64,000 nt of DNA from Ottelia alismoides (taxonomy: Eukaryota; Streptophyta; Magnoliopsida; Alismatales; Hydrocharitaceae). The position numbers and the translations under genes were made by a program. Under the pieces are notes generated by a model that did no database searches, was not told where the DNA came from, and saw nothing but the letters and a program-made list of their open reading frames with translations. The DNA is taken from assembly GCA_037367405.1 (NCBI GenBank), contig JAZKJV010000387.1:1054001-1118000 (forward strand). The letters are read 5' to 3'. Shown here piece after piece: positions 11,128-22,705 of this stretch; positions within the stretch are counted from its first letter, which is position 1; each line of letters begins with the position of its first letter.

Positions 11128-11285
11128 TAAACATATAGCAGGACCGCTTCTTTGTGCTTGATTGATTTTATTTGTTTCGAGTGGTTCGATTTTTCTTGAT
11201 CGACACATCCGAGCGATTGAGGTCACGACGACCGATTTAGCTACACCTGATTACCTTAGTTGTTCGGGCTTTCGTGTCATCAAAA

Positions 11286-11303
11286 TGGCGCTGTTGCCGG
11301 GGA
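11286..11303 (+). other. Primer binding site of element 2 (tRNA-Asp)
   Basis: TGGCGCTGTTGCCGGGGA starts three bases after the LTR and differs at one base from the complement of the tRNA-Asp 3' end. This primer choice is typical of Athila elements. Confidence 0.88.
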
Positions 11304-12783
11304 GCACGGCTTAGTAGTTGATTTTCTTTTCGTTTTTATTTTCGCGGCTTTTCGCGGCTCTTCCAGAGCTCGCGGCTTTTCGCGGCTTTTGTTTATATTT
11401 TCTTTTTGTTTTATTTTGCCTTATTTTCTTTTTCTTTTATTTTTGTTTTTGTTTTCTTTTGTTTGTTTATTTTATTTTACATTTTTGCATATATACCCTG
11501 TTATTTTTATTTTCATTTCTTTTTCCTTTATTATTTGATTATTGGTTCTGACCACTCTGTTTCTCTTGAGAGGGCCCGAGGACCGAGGCGGCTGATTTCG
11601 AGAAGCCGGCGCAACCGCGGGATTCGGAGGCGGCTCTTTTCTTTGCAGAGCCGCAGGAGAGAGTGAGAGAGAGTTGAGTGGGCGAGGTTTTTATTTTATT
11701 TCCATTATTATTGTAATAATACAGGACCTTTCTCTGGACTTGGACTCTTCTACCGTAGCGGGTCTGTTTCGCCGAGCACTGGTGTGCTCGGGGGACCCTT
11801 AGGACCTTCGCGGTTTTTCGCGGTTTTCACGCGGGTTTCTTTTTCTTTTATTTCTGCCTTTTCCGGTTTTTCGCGGTTTTTGCTCGAGCCCCTAGACTTA
11901 GGAATTTCTGGTGACTGTGCCGTACTTAGTAGGATTCACACACCTAACTGCTTATCTGTTCCTATAGATCGTTAATTGGACCTACTTAAAAATCATTAAT
12001 AAAAATAACCGATTCACTTACCTTCGTAGCCTACGTGCCGCAGCCCGTCCTGTAAAGCGCTTACTCCTACCCCCGATTTGTCAGACAGAGGAGGGACGGG
12101 CCAAGACCGGACTCTTTGGCTTGGAGGTCGGTGACTGGTTAGACGATTCATCGCTAGAATTGCTCATCTAGGACTCGGCTTTACCGCTGCATCATTTAGG
12201 TTAGTTTCTTTTCAGTCTTTAAATTCTGCGCGGATCATCTTGCATGTAGAGTGCTGGAGACAGGTACGCATTTCTTACTCAGCATGCATCATTGATTTAT
12301 CGCGCATCGGCTTTTTCGTCTTCTCCCCCCTGTTTTTGACTTAATAATCAGGAGAACTGAAAAATTCGTTAGGCCATTTGGTTGCTTTGAAAAATACTAA
12401 AAAGTGAAACCATAAAATTGAGACTGGCTAATATTATTGATCTTAAAATCCGCTCACCCTAAAAACTTTATCTTGGGGAGAGCAACCCCCTCATTGGATG
12501 GTTTGGATGCGCGAGAGAGTGACCCGCACCCTAGGTAGAGCCCCCCGTTGCTAGTCCCGACTGATTACCGACTTTTCCGTGCGGGCCAGTCGGTTGGGAT
12601 AGCATCGGATTTCCTAACAGGTCACGTAAGCACTCTGATATTTTGTGTGTTCACCAAATAAAATTGACAAGATAATTTGACCGAACTTTCACGGTCTTCA
12701 GCTCGCGTTGCGTTGGTGAACCGGGGGTTTGTTTTCTGATTATAATTTTTCCAGATCTCATCCGCCTTACTCGCCAGATCAAG
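11304..12783 (+). other. 5' leader of element 2
   Basis: Noncoding, T-rich in its first part with repeated TTTTCGCGG phrases (11345-11400 and 11810-11880). Segments such as GGGTCTGTTTCGCC (11760) and the TCTTGCATGTAGAGTG region (12240) recur in the leader of element 1, so the two leaders share descent. It probably holds packaging and translation signals, which cannot be located by eye. Confidence 0.6.
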
Positions 12784-15330
12784 ATGATGGGTAGACGGTC
12801 TCTTAGGCAGCCTCTGGCTGCACCGCTTTCGGGCACGTCTGCCTCATCATCTAGGTTGGCCCGCGAGAGCTCAGACCCGCTCTCCGAGCCCGACTACGAT
12901 TCCACCCTGTTCCCCCTCGACCCCCTTCTTGTTCTACCTGAGAGACACGAGCCCGAGGAGAGACTGATTGATTTGACAGCACCTGAGTTGGGATCGTTTG
13001 ATTTTGCAGACGTCGCTATGGCCGGAGCCGGCAGTTCAGATGATCACTCCCGTCAGCCCGAGCACTTTGTATTTGACCAGGGAGCGATCAACTCCACCCT
13101 GATCGCATCACTCGAGACAGTCCAGCAGCAGTTACGCGATCAGGGGGCATTTATGATAGAGATGAGGCGAGAGTTGGAGAGGCTCAGAGCAGAGCGAGAC
13201 CAGCAGAGCGAGCCTGAGGAGATACCTGATGCATAGGCACGAGCAGCCGCAGCCGCAGCAGCAGCAGCAGCCGCCGCAGCGGGAGGCGCCGTGGCAGGAG
13301 GACCACCACGACCGATGCGGGATTTACACAATCCCGGATCTACTCTGATGCATCACTGGGTAGTGGTGCCGGCGATCGTGGGGGACTTCAAGTTCCCCCC
13401 GAACACCTTGCAGATGCTACCCCGCTTCCACGGACTTGCCACTGAGGAGCCCCACCTCCACCTCCAGGAGTTCCTGATGATCTGCAGCACTGTCCATGAT
13501 CGCCATGTGGACCAGGACACGATCCGGATGATAGCCTTCCCGTTTTCACTGGCAGATAGAGAAGCCACCTGGCTGAAGCATCTTGGGAGGTTTGTCTACA
13601 CCTGGGAGCAGCTCCGCACCGAGTACTTGAACAAGTACTATCCACTCGGGCGGACGAATGCAGCGAGGGCCCTGATCAGCAACTTCTCCATGTTCCCCAA
13701 CGAGCAGTTTCACGAGGCATGGGAGAGGTTCCGAGAGCTCCTGGACAGATGCCCGCACCACGACATCACGAAGCCGAACCTTGTGCAGAGCTTCTTCAGC
13801 AGGTTGACACCAGAGCTACAGGGCCTGGTGAATGCTTCTTGCGGCGGGTCCTACTTTGCCAAGGACCACGACCAGGTCTGGGCCATCTTCGAGGAGATGG
13901 CTGAGAACTATATGGTGATGTCTCAGACCAGGTTGTATACTCAGAAGACCCAGCCACATCAGCCAGGACCCGTGCAGTACCAGCGGATAGCACGGGTAGA
14001 TGCAGGTCCATCCAGTTCGTCCGCAGCCGCAGCAGCACAGGCAGAGTCGACAGCTGCGGACATGGGCATTATCAGCGAGAAGTTGGACCGCATGGAGCTG
14101 ATTGAGAAGAAGCAGTGCCAGAGCATCACTCAGATGGAACAGATGGCACAGGTTCTGAGCGACATGAAGACACAGCTCATGTGTCTCCATGAGGCACAAA
14201 CGGCTTCTCAGCCCCGTCTTCAGTCGCGAGGCGACTCCGGCAGCAGCAACAGCCCGTCCCAGCGCTCCAGCACACCTGTGCAGCCTAGACAGGTTCACCT
14301 TGTACATGCGGAGCCGTACCAGCAGCTGCAGCCCACCTACCAGTCCCCACCATCTCCAGAGATGCAGATGGTGGTCTACCAGCCGGACCAGCCTCTGGCA
14401 GTACTCCCGCCAGCCCCCTACGATGCAGAGCCGTTGATGGATGTCAACGGGATTTGGTATGACCGCCCTCGGCCTGGGATCCGACGAGACCATCCCGGAT
14501 TCAGGTGGGGGAATGGTGTGCCCATCCCCAGCAGCAGCCGTCAGGACAGGGAGGGCAGTACTCCCAGCAGAGAGATCACCAGCCGCAGCAGCAGCCCCCA
14601 GCATATCAGCAGCACCAGCCATCCTTCGTTCCTCGTCCCTATCAGCAGCAGGGACAGTCGTGGAGACGTGAGCAGCAGGCTCACCCAGTTCAGCAGCAGC
14701 ACCCTTCCTCATACCCCTCTTACCACCAGCAGCAGTACCAGCAGCCTCACCCCCAGAGAGGCTACCCGTCGGGCTCCCACGAGAGCCCCGCTTTGAATGA
14801 CATCGCCCGCCTCCTCACGGACCAGCAGAGCACATTCAGACGGGAGATGGACGAGTTCCACCAGGAGATGCGGGACTTGGTGAGAGGGAAGGCCGCCATT
14901 CCAGCCCAGATTGAGCCGAATCCGAATAACCTCAAGAGGAAATCTGAGCAGGTATTACACACTGAGTCTGCCACTCCTAGTGACCCATTTGTTGATACAT
15001 CTTCGGATCTATTTGATGCTGATTTTGTCACACTTAGGAGCGGTAGGACCCCAGCAGGCGGCGGTGCCTCATCTGAGCTTCACCACGAGGATATTTCAGA
15101 GGCGCCACATGAGGAGGAGGAGAGCGGTACTGAGGCCGCTCCCGATGATGACTGTGGCACTGAGGCCACCAAGGATGCTGATCCCACCGGCGGTACTGAG
15201 GCCGCCGCTTCACCAGATCGAGGAGGTGGTACTGACGCCACCAGGATAGCGAGCCAGCCCGCGGTACTGAGGCCGCGAGACGTCTACCAGCAGCAGCAGC
15301 AGAGCCAACCCACGGTGGTACTGAGGCCAC
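12784..15330 (+). pseudogene. gag: gag of element 2, interrupted
   Basis: Encodes the structural capsid protein of the retroelement. The start at 12784 (MMGRRSLRQP) opens a frame that meets TAG at 13234 and then continues in the same frame through a run of alanines. The retrotransposon gag domain lies at about 13400-13920 (FHGLATEEPHLHL, FPFSLADREATWLKHL, AWERFRELLDRCPHHD), the Athila/Tat type. Near the GTGGGGG run at about 14505 the frame shifts, and the Gln-rich tail plus VTLRSGR follow in the next frame until about 15330. There a second shift leads to the pol frame. The tail carries GTEA-type repeats (15125-15331). No CCHC zinc knuckle was seen. The breaks make it non-functional. Confidence 0.88.
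13237..13281 (+). repeat. Polyalanine-coding GCN run in gag
   Basis: A run of GCA/GCC/GCG codons gives about 13 alanines directly after the first TAG. It also produces the long open antisense frame at 13140-13331, which is a shadow. Confidence 0.7.
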
Positions 15331-15331
15331 C
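15125..15331 (+). repeat. GTEA-type short repeats in the gag tail
   Basis: The 12-15-bp unit GGTACTGAGGCCRCC occurs six times at irregular spacing (15125, 15155, 15191, 15227, 15262, 15317). Two variants lie further on at about 16460 and 16486. In the coding frame most units read Gly-Thr-Glu-Ala. The spacing is close to 30-55 bp, so the array is loosely tandem. Confidence 0.7.
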
Positions 15332-15829
15332 AGTGTTTGTCATGATAGAGATGTTGTCTTTCCTTCAGTTCATGTACCTCAGAATACTGTTGTGAATAAA
15401 GTAAAAGGTTTAGTTTCTTCTGGTCCCACTGTGGTGCATGATGTATGTGTGGATCCGGTCATCGAACCGTCTAGGCCTTTTCCTAGTCCTTCATCTGCGA
15501 AGGACCCTGTGATCCCCTTCCCTAGAGCCCTTCAGATGGGGAAGGGGAAGAAAAAAGAAAAAGATCCAAAAAAGAGAGAGCTTGAGGAGTTCAGCCAGAG
15601 TATGATAGACCGATTCCATATCCAGCTGACCCTCCAAGAGGCTTTGCAGCACATCCCCCTTCTCCAGCGTTCTTTGAGAGATAGGACTACAGTCAGGAGA
15701 AGGAGGAGGAACCACACTTCAGAGATCCATGTGCTGACGAAAGCCACGTGTTTTGCGATCCAGAACCGACTGCCAGCCAAGAGGCCAGATTCAGGGGCCC
15801 CGTATGTCAGATGCCAGATTAGTGAGTAG

Positions 15830-16740
15830 AGGTTCGACCGTACTCTTCTAGATAGCGGATCGTCGATCAACCTTCTTCCGGCAGCCCTTCTCGACCGCTT
15901 CGAGTTGGGCACTCTTCGACAGAGCAGGACAGTCCTTCAGTTCGCTGATCGATCTGTCAAGAGGCCGAGGGGGTTATTACGAGACGTTATCGTCACAATT
16001 CAGGGCCTGAAATTCCCCGTGGACTTCGTAGTGTTGGACATGGAGATCCCTGAGTCAGTTATCGATACCCCCATCATCCTTGGTCGTCCGTTCTTGGCCA
16101 CAGCCAAGGCGGTGACTGATCATGATAGCGGGAAGGTGTACTTTCGCGTCGAGGGCGAGAGTATACAAATAGAGATGGTCGAGGACTACAGAGCTAGAGA
16201 GAGAGCCCGCTCAGATGCGAGTACAGATTCAGAGCAGCTGACAGACGTAGAGCCAGACATCCACCAGGACTGTGATTTTGTGATCACAGACGATGAGGCA
16301 GCTTGGGCAGATCCTGCAGCACAGACCATCCTCTCATATCCAGATACAGCTGATGCCGAGATGATAGCAGAGGAGAGTCTGGAGAGCACAGCCCTGGTTC
16401 AGGATACCACAGAGGCAGCAGAGCAGGTCCTTGATCGCGACACTAGTTTCAGTGATGGTGGTGCTGAGGCCACCTTGCTTTACGGTGGTACTGATACCAC
16501 CACGGTTGATACAGATCCCTCGGATTCAGAGTCTGATTGGGCCGAGTGTGATGACCAGATGCCAGACCTGATTCCACCTGAGCCTACAGATGAGGAGGAG
16601 GCAGATGCAGAGCAGACCAGAGACAATGCAGTTGAGCAGCCTTCTCCCGATCCAGTTTGCGAGAGTACGCTTTCACTTTCCCAAGCAGATTTGGCAGATT
16701 TAGCAGCTTTCACTCAGTTTCTTCCACAGCCAGAGTTGCC
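15830..16740 (+). pseudogene. pro: Aspartic protease region of element 2 pol
   Basis: The retroviral-type aspartic protease would cut the polyprotein. The active-site motif DSGSS starts at 15851 (LLDSGSSINLLP). The flap and C-terminal motif follow as VVLDMEIP and IILGRPFLATA (about 16030-16110). A TAG at 15827-15829 stands just before the domain in an otherwise open frame that runs from about 15330. A spacer rich in acidic residues follows (16195-16740). The frame is continuous with reverse transcriptase. Confidence 0.88.
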
Positions 16741-18290
16741 AGCACCCAGCATTCTAGAGCTGAAGCCGCTCCCTACTTCGCTGAAGTATCGATTCCTTGC
16801 GGGCGAGCCAGAGATGTATCCAGTCATCATCTCCGTCGAGTTGACTGGAGAGCAAGAATCCCGTTTGATGGGGGTTCTTGAAAAGAACCGCAAGGCGATC
16901 GGATGGAGCGTAGAAGATCTCCATGGGATTAGTCCATCAGTGTGCTCCCACCATATCTATCTCGAGGAAGGGGCGAAGCCGTCGCGTGAGTTCCAGCGGC
17001 GACTGAACCCCAACCTGAGAGAGGTCGTGATGAAGGAAATATCGAAATGGTGGAGTGCAGATTTTATTTATCCCATTTCCGACTCCAAGTGGGTCAGCCC
17101 CTTGCATGTGGTGCCCAAGAAGACGGGCATCACGACTGTGTCGGGAGAGGAGATTGCTACACGAGTACCCACCTCTTGGAGGGTCTGTGTTGACTATAGG
17201 AGACTCAACCAGGCCACCAAGAAGGACCATTTCCCCCTGCCTTTTATTGACCAGATCATCGAGAGACTGGCAGGGAAGAGCCATTATTGCTTCCTGGATG
17301 GGTACTCGGGCTACAACCAAGTGGCCATCGCTCCTGAAGATCAGGAGAAGACCACCTTTACATGTCCCTTCGGCACATATGCTTTTCGACGCATGCCATT
17401 TGGGCTATGCAATGCCCCTGCGACTTTTTAGAGATGCATGCTGTCGATCTTTTCGGACTTGGTAGGGGAGTGTTTGGAGGTCTTCATGGATGATTTCTCG
17501 ATCTACGGCGACGGATTCGATTCTTGTCTTGGCTGCCTAGATCGAGTACTCCAGCGATGTATTGAGTATCATTTGGTGTTATCTTGGGAGAAGAGTCACT
17601 TCATGGTGACTCAAGGGATGGTGCTTGGCCATATCATCTCCAACAGGGGCATGGAGGTTGATCCGGCCAAGGTTGATGTCATTAGGAAACTCGCACCGCT
17701 GTCCAATCTGAGGCAGCTACGGTCATTCCTGGGGCACGTTGGATTTTATAGGAGATTTATTCAGGATTTCAGCAGGATTGCCCGACCGTTGACTGACCTT
17801 TTGACGAAAGACACCGAGTTCCTTGTCGATGACAAGTGTCTTTCGTCATTCGCGACTCTCCAGTAGTGTGTCATTGAGGCTCCTGTCCTCCAGCCGCCTG
17901 ATTGGTCTCTCCCATTCGAGATCATGACAGACGCCTCCGATTTTGTCGTAGGGGCAGTACTGGGACAGAGGAGGGATGGAGTTCCATTTGCCATACACTA
18001 TGCTAGCCGCACATTGGATTCCACCCAGCGGAATTACACGGTCACAGAGAAGGAGATGCTAGCCGTAGTGTTTGCCCTGGATAAGTTCAGATCGTATATC
18101 ATCGGATCTAGAGTGACTTTGTTTACAGATCACACCGCCATCAGGTACCTCATGGCAAAGAAGGATGCCAAGGCTAGACTGACTAGATGGATCCTTCTAC
18201 TCCAGGAGTTCGATATTGAGATCAAGGATAAGCCTGGAGTTAAGAATGTGGTGGCGGATCATCTCTCCCGACTAGAGCAGCCTGAGGATT
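16741..18290 (+). pseudogene. RT-RH: Reverse transcriptase and RNase H of element 2 pol
   Basis: Copies the element RNA into DNA and removes the RNA template. Reverse transcriptase motifs in order: WVSPLHVVPKK, WRVCVDYRRLN, FLDGYSGYNQVAI, FGTYAFRRMPFGLCNAPATF, and the catalytic FMDD at 17483-17494. RNase H begins near 17912 with [15 protein letters not shown] and continues through [25 protein letters not shown] and ADHLSRLE (18253-18276). TAG codons at 17429 and 17864 interrupt the frame, each lying where glutamine is plausible (the position after PATF is Gln in most gypsy elements). No other break is seen in this part. Confidence 0.93.
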
Positions 18291-18421
18291 CTGAGCAGAT
18301 TGACCCTATTAGAGATACCTTCCCAGATGAGGCGATCCTTGCTATCGCCTCACTCCCATGGTACGCCGATATTGTGAACTTTCTCGTTGCTGGGAAAGTC
18401 CCACAAGATTGGCCCAGGTAG

Positions 18422-19639
18422 AGACTTGAGACCTTCCTTGCGAAAGCCAAGTCCTACCACTGGGAGGATCCCATCCTTTACCACGAAGGAGGGGATATCG
18501 TCTGGCGTCGGTGTATTCCTCAGGAGGAACACCATAGCGTCCTCACTTACTGCCACAAGCTTGAGGCAGGAGGACATCATTCTGGGAGGAGAACGGCACA
18601 GAAGGTGCTCCAATCCGGCTTGTGGTGGCCTACCCTCTTCAAGGACTCTGATGAGTTCGTGAAGAGGTGTACTGACTGTCAGAGGATGGGCACTTGTGGA
18701 CAGCGTGATATGATGCCGATGCAGCCCATTCACTTCTGTGAGGTTTTTGACGCATGGGGCATCGATTTCATGGGTCCATTCCCTAAGAGTCAGGGATTTG
18801 AGTACATTCTGTTGGCCGTTGATTATGTGAGTCGTTGGGTGGAGGCTATCCCCGCCCGAGCCGCTGATGCGAGGACCGTTTGCAGATTTTTGAGGAAGCA
18901 CATCATCACGCGGTTCGGGGTTCCACGAGTTCTGATTTCTGATGGGGGATCCCACTTCATCAACGACCAGGTGAAGGCACTTGCTAGCGAGTTCGGCATA
19001 GATCATCGTGTTGCTACACCTTACCATCCACAGACGAATGGTCTAGCCGAAGTGTCGAATAGGGAGATCAAGACTATTCTGCAGAAAGTCATCCGCCCTG
19101 ACCGAAAGGATTGGTCACAGCTTTTGGACTCGGTCTTGTGGGCATATAGGACGTCTTTCAAGACACCTTTGGGCACATCTCTCTTTCACCTCGTGTATGG
19201 CAAGCCATGCCATTTACCTGTTGAGCTGAGGCACAAGTCACTTTGGGCAGTTACAGATATTTTGATGGATCCAGATGGTATGGGAGATCAGAGGAGGGCA
19301 GAGCTAGCTGCCCTGGAGGAGCTTAGAGATGCAGCTTTCTCAAGCAGCCTACATTATAAGGAGAAAGTCAAGGAGTGGCATGACTCTCATATCAGCCACA
19401 AGCATTTTGAGATTGGACAGAGAGTATGGCTGTTTGATGCGAGGCTACGCCTATTTCCAGGGAAGCTACAGAGCAAATGGAAGGGACCTTATCTGGTTAG
19501 AAAGGTACACGACAACGGTAGCATCGACATATATGAGTTGTCTTCTGAGAGTACCTTTCGAGTGAACGGCCAGCGGCTCAAGCCATTTCTAGATCATGAG
19601 CCGCGGGTCGTTGATCTTGCCCCTATTCATTTTGCGTGA
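18422..19639 (+). pseudogene. INT: Integrase of element 2 pol
   Basis: Joins element DNA to the chromosome. An HHCC zinc-binding region lies at about 18556-18690 (GGHHSGRRTAQKVL ... CTDCQRMG). The catalytic triad is Asp (codon 18764, GIDFMGPF), Asp (18941, SDGGSHF) and Glu (19049, NGLAEVSN), giving exact D-35-E spacing between the last two. The C-terminal part has KWKGPYLVRKV and ends at 19639. No chromodomain was seen, as expected for Athila/Tat. A TAG at 18419-18421 separates this part from RNase H in the same frame. From 18422 to the stop the frame is open. Confidence 0.93.
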
Positions 19640-21709
19640 GGTGTGGTCTTTGACTCACATCTAATGCATCTCACGCCTGAGTTTCACTGATCTTCCGCTG
19701 TATATAGATCCAGATGTCCATATCACTACATTCTTTAGCCCCACATCCCTTCCTTCATCTTGTGATTATGCTATACTTAGGGTGCACTTTACCCTAAGTA
19801 TAAGGGGGATGTGAGATCGTTCGGGTATTTCTTTTGTTTCTGTCTACCCCTGTTTTTGCTGCCTACACTTAGGGATATTTCACCCTAAGTATAGGGGGGG
19901 TAGACCCTGTACATTCTGCACTCAGGTTTTCCCTTAGTATACAGCCTGCTATACTTAGGATTACTTGATCCTAAGTATAGGGGGGAGACCTGGGTCCCTC
20001 TTGACTTTTCATTTCCTTTTTGTATAGCCTTTCTTTTCACTCTCCTATACCTAGCACGAGTTATGTCTTCTTCATCGCTCTTGACTCTGAGGACATCGTT
20101 CGAGCTAAGTATAGGGGGGTGTGTATATATTTCATATATACTTTAGCCATAACTCGTACTTTGTGTGAGTGTGTTAATAAATAAAATGGCTAAAAACCAC
20201 AAAAATTAAAAATTTTCATGTACATAATCTTCTTTTATTTGCACATACATAGCTAGTGTACAAATTATTTTTGTAAAAACGATTTCAAAAATCTTTTGTG
20301 TAAAGCTTGTGTAAATATTTTTGTATCAAAATTATGTATATAGTACAAAATTTTTCCAAAATGTTTTGAAAATCAAAAGTTTGCAAAAATCTTGTGTAAA
20401 TGTGTGTAAATATCTTTTTGCAAAACTTGCACTTCATGCATCATCCATTCATGATTTCAAAACATTTTTCAAAAATTTTGCATGGTTGTGAAATTTGTGT
20501 AAATAAGCATCTTTTTGTACATATGTATATAGTTTTTCTGGATGATAGTTGACATTTAAACTAGCCTGGAATCAAATTGAGAAATGGAGCTTGATTAAGA
20601 TCTTAATCCACTAATTTCTAAGAGGAACCTTATAGGGCTTAGGTTTAAGGCTTTTCAGGTCCATGATGACTTAATTCTTTGAGTCCACTAGGCTATGGTC
20701 ACATGTCATCTTAATGAGCCTAAGTAGAGCACTTAACAACAACACATGACTCATATAGGTTATGGCTTTACTTGGACACCAGCACTATGCACCGAGCTCT
20801 CTACGGATGAGGTGGTGAGGAGGCAGTCTTCCTTGGCTTGGGGTAGCATATGAGGGTAGTACTTCTAGGCGGAACCTCTCTTCTTCTTATAGTGAAGGAA
20901 GTGCGTCTCAACTTGGTCTGGATGCCATGAGATCTAACGACGGGAGTTGTGGGTTGCAATAAAGCTTCAAAAGAGAGATAGTCTACTGGTTCAAGAGGAA
21001 AAACTCCTTGTATATATGTTGCACATGTATATGTTGTACAGATGCACTTGGAAAAAAATGTGCAAAAAGAAAAGAACTCCAAAAAAGTGGTGGGTCTGAG
21101 AGAAAATGATAATCCCACCGGAGTATGTATATAGAGTGCAATAAGCAAAGCTTGGTTTCATGTTCCACCTGTTGTAGCTTGCAGCAGGGAGACTTGGCTA
21201 CACTGGTCAAGCTCCCAAGGGTACTTGGCTACACTGGCCTTGACCCATTCTCTTCTTCCCCCTCTTCTTGAGCCGGTTGTACTTGAACTTAGAAGGGAAT
21301 ACCCCGCTCCTCGAGGAAAGAGTGGCCAGATTGAGGTCATAGAGTTACCTTGTTGGGGAGGGTTGTCAAGTTGCCATTTCTGAGGTGGAGAGCTTAGACT
21401 TCACATTCACAGGAGAAGAAAAGATTCATGGTCTTCAGGGTTTGTGATTGATGACTTGTTCTGACCTGGAGCATTGAGGAGTCTTGGTTATAGATTAGTG
21501 GAACTTAGAGGCTGTTAGGTTTTAAGCTTAAGTCTAAATAAGGTTCCGACACATTAATAATCCAAAGATCTGATCGAGCTCCATACCCTAATTTAATGAA
21601 GGCAAGTTTAATAATCAACCTTGATCCATGTACATCCTCTTTTTTCTTTTTCTTTCTTTCTTTTTCACTTCTTTTTCAAATAAGTGTTTGCTAAGGGACT
21701 AGCAAAGTT
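19640..21709 (+). other. 3' noncoding region of element 2
   Basis: About 2.1 kb between integrase and the polypurine tract. Athila elements often carry an extra env-like frame here, but no such frame is open in the sense direction; the minus-strand frame at 20801-21148 is not conserved in element 1. The first 500 bp hold the stem-loop series. The part at 20780-21000 and 21490-21560 has close counterparts in element 1 (for example GCTTGGGGTAGCATA and GAACTTAGAGGCTGTTAGG). Confidence 0.7.
19771..20119 (+). repeat. Series of stem-loops carrying polypurine-tract copies (element 2)
   Basis: Three hairpins (19771-19807, 19863-19900, 19949-19985) have the form TATACTTAGG-loop-CCTAAGTATA followed by a G run. 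A fourth copy has only the right arm, CTAAGTATAGGGGGG (20105-20118), and is itself flanked by an ACGAGTTATG/CATAACTCGT stem. The right arm plus G run equals the true polypurine tract at 21710-21722. The set recurs in element 1. Confidence 0.8.
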
Positions 21710-21722
21710 AAGTATAGGGGGG
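21710..21722 (+). other. Polypurine tract of element 2
   Basis: AAGTATAGGGGGG directly precedes the 3' LTR start at 21723 and would prime plus-strand DNA synthesis. Confidence 0.85.
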
Positions 21723-22653
21723 TGATGAATACCCATTCATCACTCTTTATTCTTATATTTTAGCTACAAAAACCTTTGCAAATGCATGTAGATATGTGTA
21801 AATAGGAATAATTAGCAAAAGCATGCATTGTGTAAAAACCTATAATTAGCATGTTTTTGTGCAAAAATAAAAGAATAAAGATTAAAAAGAAAAAGAGGGA
21901 AATATTTAGAATAAATATTGAGCAACCTAACCCAAGGGAGGGCTCAGCATGGGCCTGACCGCATAAAAGCCAAAGTAGAGGGAGATAGGTGCTCTTGTGT
22001 ATATATTTATGTAAATAAAATAAAAATGTTTTCCTCACCCAAAAATATGCTTGTAAATACTTGTATATATTTATTTATTTATAAAAACAAAAGAAAAATT
22101 AAAAATCAAAAAGAGTAAAAATACCCCTTCATCATGTACATAAACCATGCCTATATATTTATTTAACCTTGCAAATAAATAAAGTTATTTTCCAAACTTT
22201 TTGTAAATATTCTATGCTATATATTGTGAATAAATAAAATAAAAAGAATCAAAACAAAAATCAAATAAAAATAGAAAAAATTAAAAATACAAAAATACAT
22301 TGTACATATACCTTGTATATAGTTGTACATAACTATTTATTTTACCTATGTATATAAACAATAAAAATAAAATAAAAACACCCTTTTATTCCTTATTTTA
22401 TACTATAAATAAATAAAATATAAAATAGGAATAAAATTGTACAAAAATAATAATTAAAAATCAAAAATAAAAAAACCTACATATTGTATATATACCTATA
22501 TATAGCTATATAATGTAAATACCTTATTTTTATTTCCAAAAATTCATTAAAAATCACCAAAAAAATAGAAAAAAAATAAAATAAAAATAGTTTGTGTTTT
22601 GAGTTTTTACAAAATCGGGCCATAACTACCTTAATTTTGAGCTTTAAAATCCC

Positions 22654-22705
22654 GCCACGTGGCCTGACCCCATTGGGTCCTGGGGATGTTGACCGCCCGG
22701 TCAAC
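22654..22705. promoter_or_regulatory. G-box and inverted W-box pair in the 3' LTR of element 2
   Basis: GCCACGTGGC at 22654-22663 and GTTGACCGCCCGGTCAAC at 22688-22705, the same arrangement as in the 5' LTR. Confidence 0.5.

Larger units (their letters stand above)
9447..11282 (+). repeat. 5' LTR of element 2, internally deleted
   Basis: This LTR is 1836 bp against 3657 bp for its partner. The two run in parallel up to GACCCTTGAG (ending 10841), then the 5' copy jumps to AAAATCCCAAAAATTC, which in the 3' copy begins near 24943. The sequence matching 23106 to about 24942 is missing, with a few filler bases at the join. The lost part includes the phrase array described at 24060-24420. Confidence 0.92.

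Noticed and set aside
13816..14712. 298-codon minus-strand frame
   Set aside because: It is antisense to the element 2 gag and mirrors its codon bias; no known domain.
20801..21148. Possible env-like frame on the minus strand after integrase
   Set aside because: Athila env-like frames are in the sense direction; the frame is not kept in the collinear part of element 1.
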